From assembly GCF_040930455.2 (NCBI RefSeq), contig NZ_CP170494.1: a stretch of 64,000 bases of DNA; one strand, 5' to 3'. The notes beneath the pieces are model-generated. The model was not told where the DNA came from. It made no database searches and worked only from the letters and a program-made list of their open reading frames with translations. The position numbers and the translations under genes were made by a program. The stretch is from Neopusillimonas maritima (GTDB lineage Bacteria > Pseudomonadota > Gammaproteobacteria > Burkholderiales > Burkholderiaceae_B). Positions 41,063 to 50,154 of this stretch are shown in pieces (the first letter of the stretch is position 1; each line of letters starts with the position of its first letter).

Positions 41063-42964
41063 ATGAAAACTAAAATCGTCAGTGCCCTTGGGTTCGTTCT
41101 CGTTCTGCTCGCCATTTTGTGGGCAATCAATTTTCAGCGCGTTATGGGTTTGAACCTCTATAAAGGCCAATACCTTTACGTTCTTATTGCCCTTGCGACT
41201 GCAGTGGTGTTTATCACTCATCCGCTGTTTCCAAATCGGCCCAAACTTTCCTGGCTCATCGATACACCGCTTGCGCTGGCGGGGATTCTGGCTTCGCTGT
41301 TTATTTCGTTTGATTTTGAAGTATTGATTGATCAGGCGAATTTGTATGACTTCAACTGGTTTGGCCAGTTTCTTGGCGCCGTGGTTATTGTGGTGTTGAT
41401 TGAGGGTGTCAGGCGTTCAGCCGGGCTTTCGCTGGCGTTGATCATTATTGCGTCAATTTTGCTGGCCTATTTTGCAACGAGCTTGCCCGATGCGATTTCC
41501 GGACGGCCGTTCCGGCTTGATTCCTTTCTATACAAAATGGCGTACCTTGAAGGGAATATCCTGGGTGCGCCGCTGGTGATTGTCGGCAGCGTCGTCATTA
41601 CCTTTGTGTTCATGGGGGCTGTGCTGCAGGCAACCGGAGGAGGCCAGTTTTTCTCAAACTTGTCAGCGGCGCTGTTTGGCGGTTCACGCGGCGGGTCAGC
41701 CAAAATTGCGGTGACGGCATCCGGTTTGTTTGGTGCCATTTCCGGGTCGGCTGTCGCCAATGTCATTTCCACCGGCATGATCACCATTCCCATGTCCCGC
41801 AAGGCGGGATACAAAGCGGAGACGGCGGCCGGCCTGGAGGCCGTGGCGTCAACCGGCGGGCAGTTGGTGCCGCCCGTTATGGGCGCGGCGGCATTTCTAA
41901 TGGCCGCCACCTTGAAGGTAGAGTATTCCGTGGTTGTGCTGGCCGCGCTTATCCCATCATTTTTGTATTACCTGGCGCTGTATTTGCAGGTTGACCTTAT
42001 CGCCGCACGCGACGGCATCAAAGGGTTACCCAAACAAGAGCGGCCGAACCCGCTTTCAGAGCTGCGTTACGGATGGCTGTTTGTCATGCCGTTCGTGGTG
42101 CTTATTTTGGGGCTATTCAGTTTTGCCTGGCGCCCCGAGTATGCGGCTTTAATTGCAACGGCCAGCCTGTTCTTGGCTTTGTGTGTGTTTGGTGTACGCG
42201 GAAAGCGGCCTTCAATCGCCCATCTTTCCGCTGCGGTACGCGACACCGCTGTTGCATCAGTGGGTATCATTTTGATCGCGGCAGGTGCCGGCATTGTTAT
42301 CGGTGCGCTGAATACATCGGGCATTCTTTTCAAAATTACCGAAGCCATTGTCGACATAGGTGGCGGTAACCTGGTGGGGCTGTTGGTGTTGGCCGCGCTG
42401 ATATGTATTGTGCTGGGCATGGGTATGCCGACGGTGGGCGTGTATGCGTTGCTGTCAACGTTGGTGGCCGCACCCTTGGTTGCGTTGGGCATTGACCCGA
42501 TTGCGGCGCACTTGTTTGTGCTTTATTTCGGCATGATGTCAATGATTACGCCACCGGTTGCCATTGCCTCATTTGCCGCTGCGGGGCTGGCGGGAACCCC
42601 ACCCATGAAAACGGCGCTTGAAGCAAGCAGGTTGGCCTGGTCGGCGTACATTTTGCCGTTTATTTTTGTCGCCAACCCCGCCTTGATACTGAATGGCTCA
42701 TCTCTTGACATTGTTTTGGCGGTGACGCGTGCGACCGCGGGTGTGTGGCTGGTTACTGCATGTGTTGTCGGTTATCTCGGTCAGCCGCTTCTTCTTTTAC
42801 GACGTGCTTTGTACTTGTTCCTGGGTGTTGCGCTGCTGCTGCCTAAAACGGTTTACCCGGAAAGCTTTGCTTCAGTCATCGCAGTGGTGACCTTGTGTTT
42901 CGCCATCGCAGTGTTGCTCCTGGAGCATTTTGTTTACAAGCCGAAAACGGTATTCAACTCATGA
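41063..42964 (+). CDS. TRAP transporter fused permease (DctQ-DctM fusion, TAXI type)
   Basis: A 633-residue membrane protein with roughly 16 or more hydrophobic segments. The N-terminal quarter is the DctQ-like part, and the rest is DctM-like with GGSRGGSAKIAVTASGLFGAISGSAVANVISTG near residue 215 and GMGMPTVGVYALLSTLVAAPLVALG near residue 453, both diagnostic. Start ATG 41063 has GGAG eight bases before it; the frame is open further upstream but lacks a ribosome site. The stop overlaps the sulfatase ATG (ATGA). Confidence 0.9.
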   Translation: MKTKIVSALGFVLVLLAILWAINFQRVMGLNLYKGQYLYVLIALATAVVFITHPLFPNRPKLSWLIDTPLALAGILASLFISFDFEVLIDQANLYDFNWFGQFLGAVVIVVLIEGVRRSAGLSLALIIIASILLAYFATSLPDAISGRPFRLDSFLYKMAYLEGNILGAPLVIVGSVVITFVFMGAVLQATGGGQFFSNLSAALFGGSRGGSAKIAVTASGLFGAISGSAVANVISTGMITIPMSRKAGYKAETAAGLEAVASTGGQLVPPVMGAAAFLMAATLKVEYSVVVLAALIPSFLYYLALYLQVDLIAARDGIKGLPKQERPNPLSELRYGWLFVMPFVVLILGLFSFAWRPEYAALIATASLFLALCVFGVRGKRPSIAHLSAAVRDTAVASVGIILIAAGAGIVIGALNTSGILFKITEAIVDIGGGNLVGLLVLAALICIVLGMGMPTVGVYALLSTLVAAPLVALGIDPIAAHLFVLYFGMMSMITPPVAIASFAAAGLAGTPPMKTALEASRLAWSAYILPFIFVANPALILNGSSLDIVLAVTRATAGVWLVTACVVGYLGQPLLLLRRALYLFLGVALLLPKTVYPESFASVIAVVTLCFAIAVLLLEHFVYKPKTVFNS

Positions 42965-44559
42965 CACAAAAGAAAAAACCTAACTTTATTTTGATAATGA
43001 CCGATCAGCATCGTGCTGATCATCTGGGATGTTACGGGCACCCCGTGCTGCGCACGCCGCATATCGACAGCCTGGCCGAACAGGGCGCCTTGTTCGACGA
43101 GTTTTATGTGGCGAGTCCGGTTTGCATGCCGAACCGCGCCAGTTTAATGACCGGCCGCATGCCTTCCGTTCATGGTGTGCGGGCCAACGGCATCCCGTTA
43201 TCCATGCAGCAGGTTACGTTTGTTGAGTTGTTGCGCGAAGCGGGCTATGCCACCGGGCTGGTTGGAAAAAGCCATTTGCAGAACTTTGTGGGTGCACCGG
43301 TGGTGCTCGAGCAGTCGGCCCCGCCCGAGAACTACCATATGCCGCCCGAAAACTTAAGCCAGGCGGTTCGGGAACATTTGACGGCTGAGTGTTATCGCAA
43401 CGAAGAGCCTGATTTTTGGTCAAAGGAAAACCCGCGGGTACAAACGCCGTTTTACGGGTTTGACCATGTTGACCTGGTAACAGGGCACGGCGACGGCGTT
43501 GGCGGCGATTTCAAGCAATGGCTACTGGAACGTGAGCCCGAGGCGGCGAGTTTATTGGGCCCGGACAACCAGTTGCCTCACGACTATGTGTGCCCGCAGG
43601 CGGTTCGAACTGCTCTGCCCGAGGCGTTGTATCCTACCAGCTATATTGCTGAACGTGCCGAAGCTTTTATAAAGCAACAAGCCGCCGAGCAACCGTTTTT
43701 TCTGATGGTGTCTTTCCCCGACCCGCATCATCCGTTTAATCCTCCTGGTCGGTACTGGGATATGTATCGACCCGAAGACATGCAGGTGCCTGAGGCTTTT
43801 GAAAATGAAGACTGGGTGCCGCCTCCCCATGTGGAGGCCTTGTATAAGGTGCGCGATTCCGGGAATGCCTTGTTGAACGGCATGAATACCATTGGTGTGT
43901 CCAAGCAAGAAGCCTTGGAGGCAAGAGCCCTCACGTGCGGAATGATTTCCATGATCGACGATGCCGTGGGCCGCCTGCTGAAGGCGCTTGATGACGCGGG
44001 TGAACGCGAAAACACAGTGATCCTGTTTACGTCGGATCACGGAGATCATTTGGGTGATCATCGTTTGCTTTTGAAAGGCGCTGAGCAGTATCGCGATATT
44101 TTGCGGGTGCCGTTTATATGGAGTGACCCTGCAAATAAAAGCAAAGGCCTGCGCACACATGCATTGGGGTCGACCATTGATATTCCGTCTACGATTCTGG
44201 ATCGTGCGGAAATTGTGCCGTTCGCGGGCATGCAGGGGCGTTCTTTATTATCTGTTGCGCAAGGGGAAAAGCACAAAGAGCGGGACACGGTTTTTATTCA
44301 ATATGACCATCAGCGTACGCACCCCGGGCTTGGCGGCCCGCCGCGTGTTCACACGATTTTCGATGGCCGATGGCGATTAAGTGTGTTTCATGGGGTTGAG
44401 TGGGGAGAGCTCTACGACCTGCAGGCTGATCCCGGTGAGTTTACAAATGAATGGCACAACCCAGAACATCTTGAGGTGCGGTGTCGGTTAATGGAGAAAC
44501 TGGCCAGGGCGGAAATTGAGCATATTGATCGTGTGCCGCTACCCACCAGTCTTGCCTAG
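42961..44559 (+). CDS. Sulfatase-family hydrolase (arylsulfatase or phosphonate monoesterase type)
   Basis: This 532-residue alkaline-phosphatase-fold enzyme has no signal peptide and so is probably cytoplasmic. FILIMTDQHRADHLGCYG supplies the first metal ligands (Asp15). SPVCMPNRASLMTGRMPS holds the sulfatase signature C-x-P-x-R, with Cys55 the residue expected to become formylglycine. ILFTSDHGDHLGDH near residue 357 gives further metal ligands. Translational coupling to the TRAP permease points to import followed by intracellular desulfation. The CMPNR variant instead of CxPSR is also found among phosphonate monoester hydrolases, so the leaving group is uncertain. No separate sulfatase-maturation gene is nearby. 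Confidence 0.87.
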   Translation: MTQKKKPNFILIMTDQHRADHLGCYGHPVLRTPHIDSLAEQGALFDEFYVASPVCMPNRASLMTGRMPSVHGVRANGIPLSMQQVTFVELLREAGYATGLVGKSHLQNFVGAPVVLEQSAPPENYHMPPENLSQAVREHLTAECYRNEEPDFWSKENPRVQTPFYGFDHVDLVTGHGDGVGGDFKQWLLEREPEAASLLGPDNQLPHDYVCPQAVRTALPEALYPTSYIAERAEAFIKQQAAEQPFFLMVSFPDPHHPFNPPGRYWDMYRPEDMQVPEAFENEDWVPPPHVEALYKVRDSGNALLNGMNTIGVSKQEALEARALTCGMISMIDDAVGRLLKALDDAGERENTVILFTSDHGDHLGDHRLLLKGAEQYRDILRVPFIWSDPANKSKGLRTHALGSTIDIPSTILDRAEIVPFAGMQGRSLLSVAQGEKHKERDTVFIQYDHQRTHPGLGGPPRVHTIFDGRWRLSVFHGVEWGELYDLQADPGEFTNEWHNPEHLEVRCRLMEKLARAEIEHIDRVPLPTSLA

Positions 44560-44583
44560 GTTCAGGGGTATGGAGGTGCCATC

Positions 44584-45006
44584 GTGGCAAGCGTGATCAA
44601 GCAATCTGTGCTGCAAGCGTATCGCCAGGCCGAGTACACAATTTACTCCACGCCCCCTTGTGTCTTGAAAATAGGTCAGGCCAGCACTTGTCTTCTCCAA
44701 ATTTACGCGCAGTACGGTGTAGATTGCGCCGCCTTTATGACTGCCTTCAATCCATTGGGCCGGCAGTTTTCGTTGGCCGAAAACGCGGGCTTTCAGGAAC
44801 GACTGCTTGATCAATTGCAGCGGTGTGGCAAGCCCGTTCTGCACGCTGGTGGAATTGATCCCGACCATGTCTGGCCGGTTGAGGATAGTGTGTTAGTGCC
44901 GGGTTTGAGTTTGGCCCAGGCACGTGAGCTGGGCCGCGAATATGATCAGAATGCCATTGTATGGTGCGGCCCCGATGCCGTTGCGCAATTAGTGCTTTTG
45001 CGTTAA
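44584..45006 (+). CDS. DUF3293-type conserved hypothetical protein
   Basis: The 140-residue protein shows the DUF3293 pattern: AYRQAEYTIYSTPPCVLKIG, a CAAFMTAFNPLGRQFSLAEN segment near residues 48-68 (family A-ITA-NP-S), and a C-terminal REYDQNAIVWCGPDAVAQLVL. The function of the family is not known to me. The start is GTG 44584, eight bases after GGAGGTG. It lies 24 bases after the sulfatase, so it is probably co-transcribed, and its stop touches the end of the convergent amidase remnant. Confidence 0.75.
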   Translation: MASVIKQSVLQAYRQAEYTIYSTPPCVLKIGQASTCLLQIYAQYGVDCAAFMTAFNPLGRQFSLAENAGFQERLLDQLQRCGKPVLHAGGIDPDHVWPVEDSVLVPGLSLAQARELGREYDQNAIVWCGPDAVAQLVLLR

Positions 45007-45335
45007 CCCCATATCGGCGCGCGGTGATGGCGCCATGGGTGGGCCTGCTCTATTTGTGCAGCCAGTGCCAGTAAGACATCTTCACGTCCATAAGCCGCTG
45101 TAAATTGTGCGCCAATCGGCAAACCACTTGAGGAAAACCCCATTGGTACCGACATGGCTGGCGCTTGAGGGGAGGTTGTTTTCCAGCATGCGTGACTCAA
45201 CTTGCGTGGGTACACCCGGTAAATTCGATATAGCGCAGCCTCAAGCACCTCTTGCGGGCTGACGGTTTTGGCGGCGATTAATTCGGCCAGCCCTAAAGCG
45301 TCGTAGTTAGCGTACTCTTTGAAGGCTGTGCCCAT
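45003..45335 (-). pseudogene. Amidase remnant with large internal deletion
   Basis: The 110-residue reading joins two ends of an amidase-signature-family enzyme (normally about 450-490 aa). The first 38 residues (YDALGLAELIAAKTVSPQEVLEAAL) match the usual N terminus. From about residue 60 (PAMSVPMGFSSSGLPIGAQF, then GREDVLLALAAQIEQAHPW) it matches the C terminus. The catalytic Lys-Ser-Ser core in between is gone, so no activity is expected. The junction lies near 45160-45220. It sits just downstream of glcB on the same strand, 22 bases before it in genome coordinates. Confidence 0.8.
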
Positions 45336-45357
45336 CGAATTGTTTCCCTTTTGTGTT

Positions 45358-47520
45358 TCAGGCCTTCTTCACCTCGAGCCGCCACTGGTGCAGCAAAGGC
45401 TCGGTATAGCCGTTGGGCTGTTCCAGCCCTTTGAATACCAAGTCGCACGCGGCCTTGAAAGCGGCCGATGTGTCGAAATTTCCGGCCATCGGTTTGTAGT
45501 AAGGGTCTGCTTCGTTTTGCTTATCGACCACGGCAGCCATACGTTTCATGGTTTCCATGACCTGATCCTTGGTGACAATACCATGGCGCAACCAGTTTGC
45601 AATATGCTGACTGGAAATACGCAGGGTGGCGCGGTCTTCCATTAGCCCCACATTGTGGATGTCGGGTACTTTCGAGCACCCCACGCCCTGGTCGATCCAG
45701 CGTACGACGTAACCCAGAATGCCCTGGGCGTTGTTGTCGAGCTCTTGCTGCTTTTCTTCGTTCGACCAATTCGTGTTGGTGGCCACGGGTACCGACAGGA
45801 TTTTGTCGAGCAGGGTGGGGTCGTTCTTCCCTTCCATGCCCGACTGAATATCGTGCACGCTAACTTGGTGATAGTGCAATGCGTGCAGTGTGGCGGCAGT
45901 GGGTGAAGGGACCCAGGCCGTATTACCGCCGGCTTTCAATTGGCCAATTTTCTGTACCAGCATGTCGGCCATTTTGTCGGGCATGGCCCACATGCCCTTG
46001 CCGATTTGTGCCCGGCCGCGCAAACCGCATTCTAGTCCTACCTGAACGTTGTTGTGCTCGTAAGCGTTAATCCAGTCGGTTGGCTTCATTTCGCCTTTGC
46101 GGATCATCGGGCCGGCTTCCATTGACGTATGGATTTCGTCGCCGGTGCGGTCAAGAAAGCCGGTATTAATGAACGCAACCCGTTCGTTGGCGGCGGCAAT
46201 GCAGGCTTTTAGGTTCACGCTGGTGCGGCGCTCTTCATCCATAATGCCCATTTTCAGGGTGTTGGGCGCCATGCCCAGCAGTTTTTCAACGCGGCCGAAC
46301 AGTTCGCTTGAAAACGCCACTTCGTCGGGGCCGTGCATTTTAGGCTTCACGATATACACCGAGCCCTTGCGTGAATTGCCCTTGCGTTTCAGGTCGTGCA
46401 CGGCAATCAGCGACGTGACTACCGCGTCCATAATGCCTTCGGGCACCTCGTTGCCGTCTTTATCCAGAATGGCCGGGTTGGTCATGAGGTGGCCTACGTT
46501 ACGTACCAGCATCATGGAACGCGCGGCCAGCGTTTGCGTGTTGCCTTGCAAGTCGGTGTATTCACGGTCGGGATTCAGGGCGCGTGTAAAGGTTTTATCG
46601 CCTTTGGCGACCTCTTCGGTTAGATTGCCCTGCATCAGGCCCAGCCAGTTGCGATAGGCCAGTACCTTGTCTTCGGCATCCACCGTTGCCACCGAGTCTT
46701 CGCAGTCCATAATGGTGGTGAGTGCGGACTCCATCAGGATGTCTTTCACCCCGGCTTTGTCTTGTTTGCCAATGGGGTTGTTTTTGTCGATTTGAATTTC
46801 GAAGTGCAGGCCGTTATGGCGGAATACCAGCGCCTCGGGTGCAGACGCGTTACCTCGGTAGCCCAACAGGGATGATGCGTCTTTCAACGTGGTGTTTTCG
46901 CCGTTTTCAAGGGTTACCTGCAGTTGGCCGTTGTTCACCTGGTAGGCGGTGGCATTGGCGTGCGACCCCGGCGACAGTGGAATGGTTTCATCCAGAAAGC
47001 GGCGACCGTATTCAATGACCTTGTCGCCGCGCACGGGGTTGTAGCCGCCCGAGCGGGTTGCGCCGTTATCTTCGGAAATAGCGTCGGTGCCGTACAGGGC
47101 GTCGTACAGGCTGCCCCAACGGGCGTTGGCCGCATTCAATGCGTAACGGGCGTTGGTAATGGGCACCACCAGTTGCGGCCCGGCCTGTTCGCTGAACTCC
47201 GCGTCGATATTGGTGGTGTTCACCTTCACATTAGCCGGGGCGTCTTTCAAATAGCCAATTTCTTTCAGGAATGCCTTGTATGCGGCCATATCTTTGATGG
47301 GGCCGGGGTTTTTCCGGTACCAGGCGTCCATTTCTGCCTGGATTCGATCGCGCTCGGCCAACAAGGCGCGGTTCTTCGGTGCCAGGTCGTGCACAATGGC
47401 GTTGAATCCCTTCCAGAAGTCGTCGGACGAAACGTCGGTGCCGGGCAGCGCTTCCTGCTCGATGAATTGGTGCAGTAAATTGGCAACGTGCAGTTGCTCG
47501 CATTGTGTTCGTTGTGTCAT
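45358..47520 (-). CDS. glcB: Malate synthase G
   Basis: A 720-residue enzyme of the usual G-form length (about 720). It contains MDCEDSVATVDAEDKVLAYRNWLGLM near residue 268, VKPKMHGPDEVAFSSELF near residue 385, MGIMDEERRTSVNLKACI near residue 415, with the family EERR motif, and VGCSKVPDIHNVGLMEDRATLRISSQH near residue 617. It condenses glyoxylate and acetyl-CoA to malate in the glyoxylate and glycolate pathways, in the cytoplasm. AGGATAAAAA precedes the ATG. A perfect 19-base palindrome lies about 120 bases upstream. Confidence 0.96.
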   Translation of the reverse strand: MTQRTQCEQLHVANLLHQFIEQEALPGTDVSSDDFWKGFNAIVHDLAPKNRALLAERDRIQAEMDAWYRKNPGPIKDMAAYKAFLKEIGYLKDAPANVKVNTTNIDAEFSEQAGPQLVVPITNARYALNAANARWGSLYDALYGTDAISEDNGATRSGGYNPVRGDKVIEYGRRFLDETIPLSPGSHANATAYQVNNGQLQVTLENGENTTLKDASSLLGYRGNASAPEALVFRHNGLHFEIQIDKNNPIGKQDKAGVKDILMESALTTIMDCEDSVATVDAEDKVLAYRNWLGLMQGNLTEEVAKGDKTFTRALNPDREYTDLQGNTQTLAARSMMLVRNVGHLMTNPAILDKDGNEVPEGIMDAVVTSLIAVHDLKRKGNSRKGSVYIVKPKMHGPDEVAFSSELFGRVEKLLGMAPNTLKMGIMDEERRTSVNLKACIAAANERVAFINTGFLDRTGDEIHTSMEAGPMIRKGEMKPTDWINAYEHNNVQVGLECGLRGRAQIGKGMWAMPDKMADMLVQKIGQLKAGGNTAWVPSPTAATLHALHYHQVSVHDIQSGMEGKNDPTLLDKILSVPVATNTNWSNEEKQQELDNNAQGILGYVVRWIDQGVGCSKVPDIHNVGLMEDRATLRISSQHIANWLRHGIVTKDQVMETMKRMAAVVDKQNEADPYYKPMAGNFDTSAAFKAACDLVFKGLEQPNGYTEPLLHQWRLEVKKA

Positions 47521-47636
47521 TTTTTATCCTTTGTGTTGCAGGTGCACATGACCGTTGAGTCATGCTCCGGTTTGTGTTCACATGCATAGTATGGACTGTC
47601 CGCTGCAGTCGCTCAACCAGTTGAAAGTTGAATAAG

Positions 47637-47655
47637 CTTGAACTTATAGTTCAAG
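47637..47655. promoter_or_regulatory. 19-base perfect inverted repeat between glcB and phhB
   Basis: CTTGAACTTATAGTTCAAG has eight-base arms (CTTGAACT/AGTTCAAG) around TAT, a form typical of MerR-family operators. It lies 48 bases before the rightward phhB-like start and 117 bases from the leftward glcB start. No MerR gene is seen in the window. Confidence 0.5.
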
Positions 47656-47703
47656 GTTTTCAGCATATTTAATCGTTAAACCTTCAAAGTGGAGTGGAAC
47701 GCT

Positions 47704-47997
47704 ATGGCCAAGTCTTCAGATCTTATCGGCGCGTCGGCCGCAATTGAAACCTTGCAGGGCTGGTCTGCCGTGGAAGGGCGCGATGCAATTCAAAAAACGT
47801 TCAAATTCGATGATTTCAATGCCGCTTTCGGATTCATGACCCGGGTGGCCATGCAGGCCGAGCAGGCCGGTCATCATCCTGAATGGTTCAACGTATACAA
47901 TCGCGTCACCGTGACACTGGCCACGCACGATGCAGGTGGGGTCACGGCCAAAGATACGGCGCTGGCGTCGTTTATGGACCAGATTGCACAGGAGTAG
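47704..47997 (+). CDS. phhB: Pterin-4a-carbinolamine dehydratase
   Basis: The 97-residue protein carries the signature QAGHHPEWFNVYNRVTVTL with the His-His-Pro motif and a further THD, which together form the active site. It dehydrates 4a-hydroxytetrahydropterin formed by pterin-dependent hydroxylases such as phenylalanine hydroxylase, although no phhA is nearby. ATG 47704 is preferred to an in-frame GTG at 47689 because GTGGAGTGG lies between them as the ribosome site. It is followed two bases later by amn. Confidence 0.92.
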   Translation: MAKSSDLIGASAAIETLQGWSAVEGRDAIQKTFKFDDFNAAFGFMTRVAMQAEQAGHHPEWFNVYNRVTVTLATHDAGGVTAKDTALASFMDQIAQE

Positions 47998-47999
47998 GT

Positions 48000-49505
48000 A
48001 TGTCGGATTCACCGGGTGGCAGTGCGATATCACCGTTGGGCTTGCCCCAGCTCATTCCATTCACCGCATTTCATGATGCCCACGCAGCTTACGAGCGTTT
48101 GGTGGAAATTTACGAGCGCAACACGGCTTTTATTCGCGAGGCGTTCGATTATTATGCCGCCGGCAAGTTGCCTGAGGGGCAACGGGTGCGCGCCTACTAC
48201 CCGGCCATTCGCATCAAGGTATCAACATATCAAGGGGTGGATAGCCGTTTGTCATATGGCTATGTGGTTGAGCCCGGTACCTACATGACCACGATCACCC
48301 AGCCGCGCTTGTTTGAACGTTATCTACGCGAACAAATTCATTTGTTGATTCGCAACCATGGCGTCGGTGTGGAAGTGGGGGAGTCAGACACCTCCATTCC
48401 GTTGCACTTTGCTTTCCCCGAAGGCCATTATGTGGAAGGTATTTATGCCGACTCGGTGGGGGGCGAATTGCGCGACCACTTCGATGTGCCCGATTTGGCG
48501 GTCACAGACGATGCCATTGTGAATGGCACTTGGCGCGGGCGGCGGGGCGACCCCGAACCACTGGCGCCGTTTACCGCCCCTCGCATTGATTACTCCCTGC
48601 ATCGCTTGCAGCACTACACGGCCACACGGCCCGAGTATTTTCAAAGTTATGTGTTGTTTACCAACTACCAGTTTTATATAGACGAATTTTGCCAATGGGC
48701 TAAAGGTATGCTGGCGCGTGAAGAGGGTGATTACACCGCACTGATCGAGCCCGGCAACGTGGTAACCCTGGCGGGAAAAGGCCGGCAGCCCACCGGCGAG
48801 CGCCCGGCGCGTATGCCACAAATGCCGTCTTATCATTTGCTGCGCAAAAACAATACAGGCATTACGCTTATTAACATTGGCGTGGGCCCTTCCAACGCCA
48901 AAACCATTACCGACCACGTGGCGGTTTTACGGTCTTCCGCCTGGATAATGCTGGGGCATTGTGCGGGCCTGCGCACAACCCAGCGCCTGGGTGATTACGT
49001 GCTGGCCCATGGCTATGTACGCCAAGACCATGTGCTGGACGAAGACTTGCCGATTTGGGTACCGGTGCCGCCGCTGGCTGAAATTCAAGTGGCGCTGGAA
49101 GGTGCTGTGGCCGAAGTTGCCGGGCTATCGGGCTGGGAGCTCAAGCGCATTATGCGAACCGGCACGGTAGCCACAACCGATAACCGTAACTGGGAGCTGC
49201 GCGACCAGAACGAGCCGGTATTGAAGTTGTCGCAATCGCGTGCCATTGCGCTCGACATGGAGTCAGCCACCATTGCGGCGAATGGGTTTCGTTTTCGGGT
49301 GCCTTACGGCACTTTGTTGTGTGTCTCCGATAAACCGCTGCATGGCGAGCTGAAACTGCCGGGTATGGCCAGCGAGTTTTATCGTCGCCAAGTGGGGCAG
49401 CATCTGCAAATTGGCATTCAGGCGCTGGAAAGCTTGCGCGACATGCCGCCCGAAAGGCTGCATTCACGTAAATTGCGCAGTTTTATCGAGACGGCGTTCA
49501 AATAA
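48000..49505 (+). CDS. amn: AMP nucleosidase
   Basis: A 501-residue enzyme slightly longer than E. coli Amn (484). The N-terminal domain has FIREAFDYYAAGKLPEGQRVRAYYPAIRIKV near residue 45. The C-terminal nucleosidase domain has NIGVGPSNAKTITDHVAVLRSSAWIMLGHCAGLR near residues 292-325 and the ALDMESATIAANGFRFRVPYGTLLCVSDKPLHGE active-site region near residues 415-450. It splits AMP to adenine and ribose-5-phosphate. ATG 48000 follows GGAGTAGG and lies two bases after phhB, so the two are probably co-transcribed. Confidence 0.94.
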   Translation: MSDSPGGSAISPLGLPQLIPFTAFHDAHAAYERLVEIYERNTAFIREAFDYYAAGKLPEGQRVRAYYPAIRIKVSTYQGVDSRLSYGYVVEPGTYMTTITQPRLFERYLREQIHLLIRNHGVGVEVGESDTSIPLHFAFPEGHYVEGIYADSVGGELRDHFDVPDLAVTDDAIVNGTWRGRRGDPEPLAPFTAPRIDYSLHRLQHYTATRPEYFQSYVLFTNYQFYIDEFCQWAKGMLAREEGDYTALIEPGNVVTLAGKGRQPTGERPARMPQMPSYHLLRKNNTGITLINIGVGPSNAKTITDHVAVLRSSAWIMLGHCAGLRTTQRLGDYVLAHGYVRQDHVLDEDLPIWVPVPPLAEIQVALEGAVAEVAGLSGWELKRIMRTGTVATTDNRNWELRDQNEPVLKLSQSRAIALDMESATIAANGFRFRVPYGTLLCVSDKPLHGELKLPGMASEFYRRQVGQHLQIGIQALESLRDMPPERLHSRKLRSFIETAFK

Positions 49506-49547
49506 AGTTGCTTTCCGGCCGGCGTTGTCTGATTTGTAAGCGCCTGG

Positions 49548-50063
49548 CTAGGCAGGTGCTTTGCTGGCTTTCTCTGCCTTTTTTGTTTTTTTAGCTGCTT
49601 TTTTCTTTAAAGCCAGCATGGTGCCCCGGCATTCCGGGGTGCCGCACAGGCATTTGTATTCATTGCGCCGCTTTTTGGTAATGCGACCATCCAGCACTAA
49701 CCCATAATCGTAGGTAAGCTCTTCGCCTTTTTTAATATCGCGCAGCGCCACGATATAAACTTTTGTGCCTTTTTGGTTTTCCTGCGCTTCGCAATTGGGG
49801 CCGCACGAATGGTTAAACCATTTGGCGTCGTTCCCTTTTTGGCCACCGTCAATCACCTTGCCACAGCTTAGAGAAAAGAAAAAAGTGTGGAAGGGATCGT
49901 CGGGGTTGGTGGGGTGCAGTTCGTCGGCTTTTTCATGCGTAATGCGCTTGCCTTCGTATTCCAGAATGTTTGTGCCTTCGGGAATTTTGCGGGCGGCAAA
50001 AATGCCATTGCCATGCGTTTTTGATTTTTTGACGACATGCCAGACGGGTTTGGAAGCACTCAT
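49548..50063 (-). CDS. SET-domain protein-lysine methyltransferase
   Basis: The 171-residue protein is an almost complete SET domain: HGNGIFAARKIPEGTNILEYEGKRI, KWFNHSCGPNCEAQ (the SAM-binding NHSCxPN motif, near residue 82), GEELTYDYG near residue 114, and a post-SET zinc motif CLCGTPECRG near residue 138. A lysine-rich tail (KKKAAKKTKKAEKASKAPA) ends the protein and may bind nucleic acid. SET proteins are common in eukaryotes and scattered in bacteria; the target here is unknown. It is convergent with amn, 42 bases apart. Confidence 0.9.
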   Translation of the reverse strand: MSASKPVWHVVKKSKTHGNGIFAARKIPEGTNILEYEGKRITHEKADELHPTNPDDPFHTFFFSLSCGKVIDGGQKGNDAKWFNHSCGPNCEAQENQKGTKVYIVALRDIKKGEELTYDYGLVLDGRITKKRRNEYKCLCGTPECRGTMLALKKKAAKKTKKAEKASKAPA

Positions 50064-50154
50064 AGTGTGTGGGGTGGAATTCGCAATGGGTAACGTAGAG
50101 GTACGGGGTAAGCCGCAACAACAGGGCGGCTATGCCTGAGCCGCTGACGCGATC

